From positions 1 through 64,000 of the forward strand of contig NW_013546941.1 in the NCBI RefSeq assembly GCF_000711695.1: a stretch of 64,000 bases of DNA, written 5' to 3'. The notes beneath the pieces are model-generated. The model was not told the origin of the DNA and did not search any database. It worked only from the letters and a program-made list of their open reading frames with translations. Origin of the DNA: Tilletiaria anomala UBC 951. Its lineage: Eukaryota; Basidiomycota; Exobasidiomycetes; Georgefischeriales; Tilletiariaceae. This document shows, one piece after another, positions 10,644 through 21,081 of the stretch (the first letter of the stretch is position 1; each line of letters opens with the position of its first letter). A program made the position numbers and the translations under genes.

Positions 10644-12202
10644 TCACCGCCAGACTCGCACATGTTTCGTCAAGTTCTGCACGACACGTACCTCAGTGCG
10701 ATCGCCCTTGACGATCGCTCCGTCTATACAAGCTACACGTGCGCGCTCCTCCCCTTCGCCCTCATTTCCCTAGCAAGCAGCCAATGGCACGTAGTTTGTG
10801 ATTTGAAGGTCAGACCGAGGTGCACAAAAGCAAGCGAATGAGAGCGCAGGACACTCACAGCCAACCAGATGTATCCGCCAGTTCGATAGTATTCGACAAC
10901 ATACTCGCCCTGGCCATCCGTCGCCAATTCGGCAGCCGCATCATCTGGGAGAGGATATGTCAGCTGAATGTGCTTGCCTTCGTCATACATAGCCGCCATT
11001 ATCGGACTCAAGCGCATCGCGGCGAAGCGCTGCTTTATGTCGAAAGCCTCGGAAGGGGAGGACCAGTCGATCGGGCCTGAAGACAGGCTCTTGAGCGACT
11101 TGATGGCTGCTTGCACCGCTGGATCGCGCGCTGGGCGTATGATCACAACGTCTAGAGCATTGGAAGGGCGTGAGAGGCCGCAGCGAATGGCTTGCCACTC
11201 GTCTTGGCTTGGGCACCTGAAAGCAGCGGTAGACTTTGCGGCAGAGAAGGGACCAGGTACAAAAGCCGGCTCGAGTCTGTCAGTTGTCAAGGCTGCAAAA
11301 TAGAAGAAAGGACCTTCGATCTGTACATGATCGGCTGGTTCTTGTAGTGATTCGGAGCGCCAGCTTCGACTCCGCGCGTCGTATTTCTCGACGCTGACCT
11401 CGCCACCATGGTCGTCCTTCTGGTAAGGCAAAAGTCGTACGGTCCCTGATTGCTGTGAGCGAGTCTCTGCTGTACTCAGTATAGCCGAGGCAAGCGGATA
11501 ATTCGTCCAGCGAGTGGCGTTCATACCAGCCGCAACTTTGAAGCGCTCCACACCTGGATACTTGGCGCGCAGGTCGGCCGAGTCTGAGTCGAGCAGGATG
11601 GACGCATGGAACGCGTGTGAGGTTACGAGGTGCGAGACGAGCTCTTTCGCCGCGGATGTTTCGTCTGCTGAGGAAATGGACGCCTTGGCGAGCGTCAGTG
11701 GTACCGATGTTGCTGCTGATGGGCTTGAAGACGGAAAGCTGTGACACAACGATGACAGGAGGGCTTTGAGCGACCGCAGGCGCCAGCCGTGTTCTGTGTC
11801 ACAGCTGGTGGTACCGTTTGATGCTGGCTGCACATGCGGTGGATACAAGCCGGCAAAGAGTGCGTTTGCCGTGCCCGTAGGTACCACTGCCAATTCGATC
11901 TGAGGTAGCTCTTGTGATCTTGCTTTGTGGAAACGGTTGATTCCGTTGAGCACTTCATGAGTCGTGCCGTCTCCCCCCAGCAAGGCGATCCTAAGAGACA
12001 AGCCATCCGTGCGTTCAGCAGACTGGAGGAGGTCGTACGTGATGTCAGAGGCGTGCCCCGGCCTTGCTGTGCGGCGTATCTGGTATTCGATTTTGGGTTC
12101 TTGACGCTTCAGAAGGGGGTCCACTGCCGAGCTAAGAATCGACTCGGCCTGCTGGCCTCCCGAAACCGGGTTGAGGATGACATGCAGCTGCGCACGCATC
12201 AT
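10644..12202 (-). CDS. Lipid kinase with DAGK domain, sphingoid long-chain-base kinase type
   Basis: Exon 1 is 12202-10859 and exon 2 is 10769-10644; the 89-nt intron starts GTGAGT and contains CTGAC. The product has 489 residues. The nucleotide-binding signature is clear: LNPVSGG (about 10), GGDGTTHEVLNGI (about 75) and PTGTANALFAGLY (about 107). The second exon adds the ACIDGAIVKGDRTEVRVVQN strand that normally ends this family. Such kinases phosphorylate sphingoid bases with ATP to give signalling base-phosphates. Oddly, the ATG lies only eight residues before the first motif, whereas Lcb4-type proteins carry a long N-terminal extension. An acceptor-like TTTCCAG about 30 nt upstream, with an open frame in between, suggests a further 5' exon that I cannot fix. 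Ceramide kinase or another DAGK-family member is possible. Confidence 0.8.
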
Positions 12203-12640
12203 CTTCGACGGCGCCCCCCGCTCGTCCTGGAAACTTGGGTAAGGTGGAATTCTTGCTCAGCTATCCACCCATCACAAAAGGATTCGTTACATCGGATACG
12301 CCTTTGACTGCGGATATAGGAACCATTCTCCACGGTTTGAACAAGCGATCAACCCCGCTTGTGGCTGGCGTTCATTCTATGGACTTACTAATGTGACCTT
12401 AGTTTATTCACAACGGGCCCAATGTGACTGCGCACGGACCCACAGACACAAACTTCTACGCGGGTGTGCACCGCCTCAAATTGCTCGAGGTGAGGTCCAG
12501 CTCTCCCTACTATCGCACCAACTTCTGCCAATGCTCGATATAGACAAGCGTCGCTCAGCCTGTATTCACGGAGCGCTTTTCCATGGGGAGCTTTGAGAAC
12601 TTTGTTATAGATCGCTCTCCCGGAGAAGATTGTACCAGAC
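12203..12640. other. Divergent promoter region
   Basis: Lies between the lipid kinase (leftward) and the CUE-domain gene (rightward). It may hold an unplaced first exon of the kinase, for example an ATG near 12330 on the minus strand. No clear TATA box. Confidence 0.45.
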
Positions 12641-14640
12641 ATGCCGGCCCACGAGAAAAAGGGATCTTCCGCCGGCGCAATTGACCTCAGTGCCCTTGGC
12701 GACGCCCTGGGCGAGGGGCCTGATACAAAGAACGACCGAGCCAAGACAGACACGGACGAAGCAGGGTACACGATCGGAGACGACTCGGACTCAAGTCCTG
12801 CAGAAGCGACCGGCGGCAATAAAGACAAACAGGACAGGGAAGCAGCTAACGCCTCCACTTTGGGTGCCCAGTATAAGGTTCCAAAACTACCCATCACTGG
12901 CGGCGAGGGGGAAAGGATCAAGTCAAACATTGCCGTCATTCGGCATATCAGCGCGGAAGAACGCAATAGAACTCAATCCACCCAGGATCAAGGTCAAGGC
13001 AACTCATTTTCAACTCTTTTGCAAACGTCTGCGCGTTCAAACTCGCCTTCCGCAGATGCACCGGCAGGAGCAGTATCAGCAGTCGTAGATGTACCCGGCA
13101 CTGAGCATGCCCAAGGAGGTGGTTCGGACGTCGATACGCTAATTGCGATGTTTCCCGATCTTCCCCGGGACACCATCTCAGACATACTAAGCGCACACAG
13201 CAATAACGTCGAGCAGACTGCGAACATCTTGCTCGGCATGAACGATTCCAGCGCAGAACAAGGCCAACAGTCAGCTGGCACACGTGCAGGTACAGACAGA
13301 GACGGTGCAGGATCCGAACAGGGTGCAGCATCGAATGAGCAGGAGGCCACGCGTAACGACGAGGCGCTCGCGAGGGCGTTGATGCAACAGGAGCAGGAGG
13401 CGCTGGCGCTGGAAAGGGAGCAGCATTTGCGCAGTCAACAGCAATTATTCGAATCGGGTGGAGGACGTGGAGGGGGTAGTGTCGGGTCTGTATTTGGTTT
13501 CGGGAGAGCACAGCAAGACCAGCAACAGCAGCAACCCAAGCCTGAACGGACATACGACGTCAACACTCTCAACTACCAGCCGAGAGTTCGGAGAGGCAAT
13601 TCTGCGCAAGGCGCCCCGGCGCCAGTATTCGCTGACCTTGACCAGCAGCATCATACCTATCAACAACAACACCATTGGCAGAAGCAGAAGCAGCAACTAC
13701 CATCATCACAGCAGCAGCAGCAACGGCCCGCTGGTCATATGTCCAGGCCAGGAGGTGTCTTGCCAGGAAACGCCGAGGCTAAGCAGTGGAGTGAAGACAT
13801 CAACCGCTTCGCAGAGGGTACGTAAGATGCTCTTCTTCGATCTGCAGTTTCTTCATTTGATGCCGTAGTGAGATTAGTCTCTGACTGGACCTATTCTGTT
13901 TCCTCTCTGCCTCTGTTGTGCTGTGCACAGCCGGAATCGCGCGAGCAGCATCCACTTTCTCGTCGTTAAAAGCACGCGCAAACGCAGCGCTCGCCGAGCG
14001 TCGACAGCAAGGTGCACAGCAGCATCAACAGCTATCAAACGGGCAGACCCTCGGTACCTCTGGATCTATCACATCACCTGCCACCGGCAACCAGAACCAG
14101 CAACGCTCACCGGCCCTCGGAAGCGCAGGCGCGTACGATCGCGACCCAGCGCCTGTCGGTGACGAGGAGCTCGCGAAGATCCTCGCTGTCAGTGGCAATG
14201 GTGGCGGCGGCGGCGCGCCCCAACTCGTGGCCCGCAACTTGGGCGGCACATTCGCCAGCAGCACGAGCAAGCCTTTCCTCGAGCGGTATGGCGGCGGCAG
14301 CCACAACGGTGCGGATGGCAACACTGGGGCACGCGCGGCTGCACGCACACCTGTGCGGTCCAATAGCGGTGCGGGGGCAGGTGCCGATACAGAAACGGGC
14401 AAGCTCAGCGGTTGGGATGCAGTCGGGCGGACAGGCGAAGCTGTGCAGGACGCGAGCGCAGCCACTCCAATCCCGTCAGCTCCTGCTGGCAGAATCGCCA
14501 TCCACGACAACACGGCGAAAGTGGCGGCTGCATCTGCAGGCATAGGTCTAGCCGCAGGTGCAGCGTTGAACGCTGACGAAAATGATGGCTCGGATTCTGA
14601 TCTCGAGTATGTCGCGAATCCGTTCGAGGATGAAGAGTGA
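12641..14640 (+). CDS. CUE-domain ubiquitin-binding protein (Cue5-like)
   Basis: Exons 12641-13817 and 13931-14640, intron 113 nt (GTACGT...GTGCACAG), 628 residues. A CUE domain sits at about 163-202 with the MFPDLP motif and the LLGMND end that contact ubiquitin. It is followed by DEALARALMQQEQEALALER. A helical segment across the splice junction (INRFAEAGIARAASTFSSLK) resembles the region after the CUE domain in fungal Cue5/Don1-type proteins, which act as ubiquitin-Atg8 adaptors for aggregate clearance. The rest is low complexity: a Gln/His tract at about 300-375 and Gly/Ala-rich sequence, ending in an acidic DLEYVANPFEDEE tail. Similarity outside the CUE domain is weak, so 'Cue5-like' is inference; ubiquitin binding is well supported. 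The gene converges with the next one, 131 bp apart. Confidence 0.75.
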
Positions 14641-14771
14641 TGAGGGTCGAACTGGCCGCAAGCAATGGGTGCAGCTTGCTGTACAATAGCCAAGGGGGGT
14701 TACAACAATGACGACGGAAAGATCACGGACTTTGTACTTCTTCTGCGCCTCCTGCCTTCCTGGACGTTGGT

Positions 14772-17564
14772 TCAAGCGTACCCTTCGTCTACCTCCATGA
14801 ACATCTTCTTTTTCTCCTCTTTCAGCCTCTCCTCCTCTTCATCTGTATCGCAATCGCTGTACACCCTCTTGCGTTTCCCTCCAGTGGCAATAGAAGCTCT
14901 TTGCTCGGTAACATTGTTTTCGTCTTGTTCTGATCCAAACTTCGCGTCCGAGCTGAGCGCGACCTCCTCCTCGCTCGTCTCGTCGAAAACTCCCACCTCG
15001 GCCTCCTGGCGCTTGCGGTCTGCGCGTTGACTGGGCGTTTCATCTTCCAGGCCGTGCTTCTTCTTCCGTCTGAACATCTCTTTGGTTGCCCCAGTCGTGG
15101 CGCTTTTACCCTTGGCAAGCTTGCCCCTGCAAACGGTTACGAACTTCTTCTGCACCTCGTGCAGTGGCTTGCGGTCCGGGTGCAGCGGCGCAATCGAGAT
15201 GCGCTTGCCAAGGCCCGGGCGGCGGGCGCTTCCGGGTGAGAGCATTGAGAGCAAAGCTGGAGCCGAGTGGAGATGCAAGGAAGATATGTGCATGATGTGT
15301 CGGCGGGTCGATCGCTCGCAAGTAGCGCAGCAGTGGCAAAGGGTAGGAAGGCACTCACATCGACCGTAGAAAGACGCTTTCTTTTGTGTCTGCGTAACGT
15401 GTTGTGTGCCTGCCGCGGCAGCCACTGCAACAGTCCCCGTTCCCGCACGCGCAGCGCGTGGCGTATCATCATTCGCACTCGCAGCAGCCGACCTTGAAGG
15501 CGCCGTGCCAGTGTCTGCAGCCTTCTCCCCTAAACGATACGACGGGTCCTTTGTGGCATCTAGCTTCTCTTCCTCCTCTTCATCCTCACTCTCGTCAACA
15601 CATTTATCAGCCTGATTTGCCCTTGTGTCTTTTGCGTCACCCATGCTCTCGCCCTTGCTTCTCTTCTTGTTGTCATTGCGACGCAAGCTCAGTGTTGGAT
15701 TCAGCAACGGAGCGGTCCTGCTTCTCTTCGCAGCACTAGCGTTGGCGCTGGCAGCAGCGCGAGTGCACGGCGGTGGTTCGCATGCAAGCTGAGTGTCTCT
15801 TGCAACCTGTAGTTGCTGGTGTTGTTGTTGTGACTGTTGTTTGTGTGGCTGGTCGTCGTCGTCGTCGTCTTCTTCTTCATTTTCGTCCTCCTCTTCTCCC
15901 GGAAACGCGGTGGCGTCGGCTTTACGAGTAGCCCGCTGCAGAGGAGTTTCCTTGCCCTTCTCTGTAGCTGCAGGACCAGCAACAGCATTCTCGTCATCTT
16001 CAGCGGCCGCCTTGCCTTTTCCTTTCCATTTGCCTTCCGCCTGTGCCTTCTCCTTCGCCTTAACTTTTCCGCGCCTCTTGGAGGGCGCCCAGCCGTCGAA
16101 GGTGCTGTCCGAGCCTGCGTAGCCAAGAGCAGCGGCAGCGTCGAGCATGCCAATCTCGATGACGGCCGCCTCTGTATCTGCATTCACATGCTCTCGGCCA
16201 GTGGAACCGCGGGTGGGCGCGCTTCGCATGCTCGGAGCTGTATTTGCTCGCGCTGAGGATGCGGCCTTGCCCCTGCCTTTGCCCTTTGCCTCAGCCGCTC
16301 CCTTGCTGTTCCTCGTGTCTTCGTCATCGTGTTGCTCCTTCATCATGTGCTCGTCCTTGAACACCTGCCGCTTCCCTTCGTCCCCTCCACCAATCCCCAT
16401 ATCATCTTCATCGTCGCTGTTCAACATCGCACGCCGCCTGGCTGTGTTTCGATCTCCTCTCCTCCCAGCCGCCGCAGGGAAAGCGGACTTGGTGAATTTG
16501 CTCTTGTCGACAGCGGGTAGCCAAGACGAAGTCTGTGCTCGCGTAACAAAGGCGGGCGCAAGGGAAACCATGCTGCCTGAGTTGTGTGACGCAGTTCTTG
16601 TATCGTCTTCTTCGAATTTTCTGAGGTGATCTTCATCATCGACGTTATCTGCAACGGCTACAGCCGGAATATCGTGGGCCCTTTTATCCGCACTGATAAT
16701 GCCTTGCTTCTGCTGTCGTTGGCGTTCGGGTCGTTGCGCAGCCGGCGAGGTGAGCGCACGTCCAGCGCACCGGCGTCTTGCCATCGTGCTCGCCGTGCTC
16801 TTCGCCTCGTCTACCTGCGCCTGGAATTCCGTTGGCGCCACAGATGCAGAAGACAAAGACAAATCCGAGGACGGCGGTGGTGGGGGCGGTGATGGAGACG
16901 ATGCCATCTCCGCTGTTTGCAGTGCTTCCTGACTGTCGGGAATGGAGACTGGCTGTGTCTCTGGAAGTGTATGCGCGTTAGAAGATGCACGCGAATGCGT
17001 TTGGAAAGTTGAAGGTTGTTGCTCTGCTACCGCTGCTGTTCCTGCTACTGGTGCTCGTGCTCGTGCAGCCGCTAGCAGCAACTGCGAGTCCAAACCCCCT
17101 CCTGTTGTTGTGGCTGCTGTTGCCAAGGCAGTTCTGTGCGGGTCTCGAAGAATTCCAGGTATTTCCTCTGCCACTGCAGGTATTTGGCTGCGCATGGCCA
17201 CTACACCATCGTCGCTGTCCAGCTGCATCAGGTCGAATGCCTTGTGCGCGCCGTTGCTCACAGTGCTAGTGGCTCCTGCCTTGTTGCTGCCGCAGGCGGC
17301 AGCAAACGCGTGGGAGTCCGAACCGAGGGTAGACGCAGCAGGCGTCATGAGTCCTCCTGGGCCAAGCGTAGCTGCGTGCTCCTGCTGCTGCGGGATCGGT
17401 CGTCCTTGTTGAGCGTCCATCCCGCCGACACGAGCACAAGCCGGCGCAGCAAAGGAGGAAGGCGGCAGCGGTGGCGGTGGCGGTGGCGGTGGCGGTAAGG
17501 CGCAAGATGCAGAGGAGGATGCGAGCAAGGCTTCCTGCATGCGCCTCTCCTCGCTTCGCGTCAT
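14772..17564 (-). CDS. Large disordered, highly charged protein of unknown function
   Basis: The frame is open over 930 codons, but it contains a perfect 102-nt intron (15358-15257: GTGAGT...CTCCAG) that keeps frame. Removing it joins KKASFYGR to SLLSMLSPGSARRPGLGK, giving 896 residues from exons 17564-15359 and 15256-14772. Near the N-terminus is a run of nine prolines encoded by a GGTGGC-type repeat. The middle has Asp/Glu runs, a Gln/His tract and many basic clusters. The C-terminal third holds the only ordered-looking part (LGKRISIAPLHPDRKPLHEV) and ends in charged helix. Lys/Arg clusters suggest a nuclear protein, perhaps chromatin-bound; this is inference. I do not recognise the family. 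Confidence 0.65.
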   Translation of the reverse strand: MTRSEERRMQEALLASSSASCALPPPPPPPPPLPPSSFAAPACARVGGMDAQQGRPIPQQQEHAATLGPGGLMTPAASTLGSDSHAFAAACGSNKAGATSTVSNGAHKAFDLMQLDSDDGVVAMRSQIPAVAEEIPGILRDPHRTALATAATTTGGGLDSQLLLAAARARAPVAGTAAVAEQQPSTFQTHSRASSNAHTLPETQPVSIPDSQEALQTAEMASSPSPPPPPPSSDLSLSSASVAPTEFQAQVDEAKSTASTMARRRCAGRALTSPAAQRPERQRQQKQGIISADKRAHDIPAVAVADNVDDEDHLRKFEEDDTRTASHNSGSMVSLAPAFVTRAQTSSWLPAVDKSKFTKSAFPAAAGRRGDRNTARRRAMLNSDDEDDMGIGGGDEGKRQVFKDEHMMKEQHDDEDTRNSKGAAEAKGKGRGKAASSARANTAPSMRSAPTRGSTGREHVNADTEAAVIEIGMLDAAAALGYAGSDSTFDGWAPSKRRGKVKAKEKAQAEGKWKGKGKAAAEDDENAVAGPAATEKGKETPLQRATRKADATAFPGEEEDENEEEDDDDDDQPHKQQSQQQHQQLQVARDTQLACEPPPCTRAAASANASAAKRSRTAPLLNPTLSLRRNDNKKRSKGESMGDAKDTRANQADKCVDESEDEEEEEKLDATKDPSYRLGEKAADTGTAPSRSAAASANDDTPRAARAGTGTVAVAAAAGTQHVTQTQKKASFYGRCECLPTLCHCCATCERSTRRHIMHISSLHLHSAPALLSMLSPGSARRPGLGKRISIAPLHPDRKPLHEVQKKFVTVCRGKLAKGKSATTGATKEMFRRKKKHGLEDETPSQRADRKRQEAEVGVFDETSEEEVALSSDAKFGSEQDENNVTEQRASIATGGKRKRVYSDCDTDEEEERLKEEKKKMFMEVDEGYA
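17470..17496. repeat. Hexanucleotide GGTGGC microsatellite
   Basis: About four tandem units inside the N-terminal coding region of the large charged protein, encoding polyproline on the minus strand. It is likely to vary in length between strains. Confidence 0.8.
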
Positions 17565-18022
17565 GGGTGCGTGTGCGTGCGTGCGCGTCTATGGCCGTCA
17601 ATCTCCTTCTCTACTGCTACCTCGCCTATGCAGTGCAGCTGCTGTCATCTTCACTTCCATACAGGGTCTCTTGGGTGTTTCGGCGCGTCGATTTGACGAC
17701 ACGTCGCGCATTGCCGACGAATACTAATGACGCGACTGCTTGCAGTTGAGGGAAAGAAAGAAAGGTGGAAAAGAAAAAAGTATATTCCCTTGTAAACCAC
17801 GCCTGCTGACACTCCCAGCCAAATGAATTTTTGGCAGATGGATGAGATCTTCTCTTCGATAATGAGACCGCATCCTCTTCTTCTGCTGCCAACAGCCAAG
17901 GTAACCCCTCCGAACACACCAAAAGGAAGGAGGGCAAGCATCCAGACACCGCGCAGGAAGCACCCGTACTTCACAGGAAACCAATCACCCAGACTGCTCG
18001 CCCATCGCTCCATTTGATCATC
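17565..18022. other. Divergent promoter region
   Basis: Separates the leftward charged-protein gene from rightward eIF4B. A minus-strand open frame with hydrophobic stretches crosses it but is judged spurious because it runs through the eIF4B start and first intron. Confidence 0.5.
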
Positions 18023-20404
18023 ATGGGTGAGCCAATCCCACAGACCGGTCGCTTCTTCCTGCACGCGTGGTCCCCGTGGTGTTGTCACGGAGCCCGACAC
18101 GCATCAGAAGAAGCAGACCATTCACAGCTATGTATAGTGTCGCATTGCTCACGGACCGAATCCTTTTTCTCCCCTTGTAGCTCCCAAAAAGAACAAGATG
18201 TCTCTCACAGACTTCCTCGGTGACTGTGAGTATCTGCGCTGCCAGTCCATGCCTCTTCAGCATGATGCACCCGCATTCCAGAAAGAACAAATGCCGACAA
18301 CAGGCACTAGTCAACACATGCTCAACCTCCTTTTCGCTCATTTTGCTTCCCTCGTATTCGGACTTCTGCAGCCGGAGGAAAGACGTCGTGGGCGGACGAC
18401 ATGGACGACCTGCCGACCGCACCCGCGCCGCGCGAGTCTTCTTACGCCCGCGGCGGTGGCGATTACCTCTCCTCGATGCCGGACCGCAAGGACCGCGATG
18501 CCGCCTTTGCAGCCGGCTCGGGGGCGTACGGCGGCCCGCCACGCGACGATGTGCCACTGCCGACACGCCCGCCTTTCACGGCGTTCATTGGCAACCTCAA
18601 CTTCGACGTCACTGAGGGTGACGTACTCGACTTTTTCGCTCCGCTGACCGTCACGAGCACACGCCTCGTCAGTGGGCCTGACGGCCGACCGAAAGGGTTT
18701 GGCTACGTCGAGTTCGACAGCGTGGACACTCTCAAGGGCGCCCTTGAGCGCCACGGCGGCAGCTTTGGCGGCCGCACCGTCCGCATCAGCGTCGCCGAGC
18801 CGCCGCGCACCGACCGCCCAGGCTTCGCGCCGTCCATCGCAGATGAGGCAAGCCAGTGGCGCCGCGCTGGTCCACTGGCAGCAGACGGACCTGGCGGAAT
18901 CGGGCTGCGCCGTCGCGAATCCAACTTTGGCGGCACCGGCAGCCGCTTTGGGGCAGGAGGCGACGGCCCCAGCGGGTTCGACAGCATGGAGGTTGGCGAG
19001 GGTGGACGGCGCGTCGGCTTCGGCAGCGGCTTTCAGTCCGGCGGCCCCACGCCCGAGCGTGCAGCAGGCGGCTTCGGACGCTCGAGGTATGCCGCCGATG
19101 CCGCTGGCCCCGGCGGGTACGGCGGGCCTGGGCCGATCAGTTCCGAGCCTGGTCCAGGTGATGAGGCGAGCAACTGGCGGACAGGCAAACCGGTTGAGTC
19201 AACCGCATTCGGCAGCGGTGGGCCTGGGACGCCACGCAGTGACCGGCCCCCAGCCGGCAGCAGGCGCGAATCCCTCGCGACAGACATGGATGAAAAGTAC
19301 GCCGGCCTGGAGCGCATGGGCTTTGGCGCCAAATTCTCGCCGGCCGCCGCACCCACATCGCCAACCGAAAAGCGCGGCGGTTTTGGCTTCGGCGAGCGCA
19401 AGAATAGCGCTTTCGGCGCTGGCGCCGCGGGGCTCGGAAGCAGCGGCGACAGGACGCCCGCTGCGCCTGGGCCTGCGGACGAGGCAGACACATGGCGCTC
19501 CAGCCGGAAAGGCTCAGTTGCAGCGTCTGCGTCGCGCAAGCCATCTACCTCCGACGCTGCAGCAGCAGGAGGTGATGACGGCAGCGGGCCAGCAGCACCA
19601 ACGCAGCGTAAGAGGCTCGAGCTGAAGCCGCGCAGCGAAGGTGCCGACGCAGCAGGAGCAGGAGCAGCGACCTCGCCAACATCGGCTGGCACATCGTCCA
19701 AAGGCGGGGTCAACCCGTTCGGGAACGCCAAACCTGTCGATGCGGCGGAGCGCGAGCGCCAGATCGAAGAGCGCATGCGCCAGCGCGACGCTGAACGTAA
19801 AGAGGAGCGGGAGAGAAAGCGGGAGCGTGAGCTGGAGAGGAAGGAGAAGGAGAAGAAGACTGTTGGCGACGCTAGTACAAAGGCGGGAGCTGATGCACCG
19901 TCGACGCCTACGACGGACGGCTCAGTTTCTGCTGAGGATGGTTCAGCAGCAGCAGCTGCAAAGAGGCCGAGCCAGGGTCAGCTCAACCCGCCGACCAACC
20001 CATGGAAAAAGGTCGAGCCTAAGGCCAGGCAGCAACCAAGTGAGACTTCAGCGTCCTCATCCCCCACGGCATCCGCTTCAGGGGCGAAAATCCCGCGCGG
20101 TGGTGCGCCAGCAGGCGCGCAATGCAGGACCTCTGCGAGCGCTTCCTCGCAGTCGCCGGCGCCTGCTAATGCGTCTGGTGAAGCTGCCTCGACGTGCGGC
20201 AGCGAGAAACGCTTCGAGGCGGCTTCCCCCGCTGCGCCACAGCAGCGCGAGTGCGCTGCTCCTGCTACTGGCGCGTGGGGCGGCGGACGCAAGGCTGCAG
20301 GTGCACTTGCTGTTGCTGCTGGCGGTGCGCCTAAGGAAAAGGATGGTGCTGACGCAGGCGCTGAGGTCGCAAAGGCTGTCATGAGCGTCGAGATCAAAGA
20401 ATAG
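18023..20404 (+). CDS. TIF3: Translation initiation factor eIF4B (Tif3)
   Basis: Exons 18023-18026, 18181-18225 and 18372-20404 give 693 residues beginning MAPKKNKMSLTDFLGDSGGK. The first exon is only ATGG, followed by a 154-nt intron; the second intron has 146 nt. The N-terminal FLGD...TSWADDMDDLPTAPAP block is the eIF4B signature. One RRM follows at about 85-160 with RNP2 (AFIGNL) and RNP1 (KGFGYVEF). After it come Gly/Arg/Ser-rich repeats in which a motif like 'DEASxWR' recurs (about 5 times, also near DRxGF/GFGF patches), then a Lys/Glu-rich helix (about 580-620) and an NPWKK motif. eIF4B stimulates eIF4A and mRNA-40S binding. Fungal homologues share exactly this order, so confidence is high. 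Confidence 0.9.
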
Positions 20405-21081
20405 GTGTGTCACGTCCACGCAATCCCTCCCGCACACCTCTACACTGCAAAAGAGCGAAGGGAAATCGTGCAAAGCTCTCGCTACCCACATGCCACAACA
20501 ACAACCCCCGCGCACATATACATATGACCCCTCGAAAGATGCCGACGATATGCCAGATAAACCACCCGTACGCGGCCCCATCTCGGATCTCCGTTGCATG
20601 GAACGACATGAACATGCACGCAGCAATTCCTGTTTTGTATTGTATAGCATCACCGCACGCTTCCTCTTTATAGATCAAGCGCTTCGGCTTCTTGCCGCAC
20701 ATCTGCAGGCAGCCGCTTCTATCATTTCTGCCCAGCGGTCTTCCCCGACTCATTCTTAACACAGGCAACCGACAGCCCCATCGGCCATCGCAGGCTTCAA
20801 AGCCCACATTCGAGACTTGTCTCACGTCCAAAAACAAACTTCCTTGCAGCAGAAATTTGTTTCGAGTTCCGCGCAGAAGTACCATCGAGGCCACGTTCGA
20901 TGAACAGCAAATGACGGTTCCTTATTGATATTCGATGCACGCAATTTCTAATCTGACTGAAGGCAGGAGTCCTTGCGCGCGTAAGAAAGAGGCTATCGAG
21001 GGTGCTCAAGGTAAAAGCTGAGGAGATCGCGACGCAGGAACGAGAGTGCATCGCTCGGCAGACTCGCTGTTGCAGGCGGCC
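20405..21081. other. Intergenic (eIF4B 3' end and methyltransferase promoter)
   Basis: 677 bp with no coding similarity. It contains CA- and AT-rich patches, but I cannot place a TATA box or polyadenylation site confidently. Confidence 0.5.

Noticed and set aside
17651-18100. Minus-strand frame with two hydrophobic stretches, like a small membrane protein
   Set aside because: It begins with GTG or with an ATG only 10 bases from the eIF4B start and runs through the eIF4B first intron and the shared promoter. A real gene there would leave no room for either promoter.
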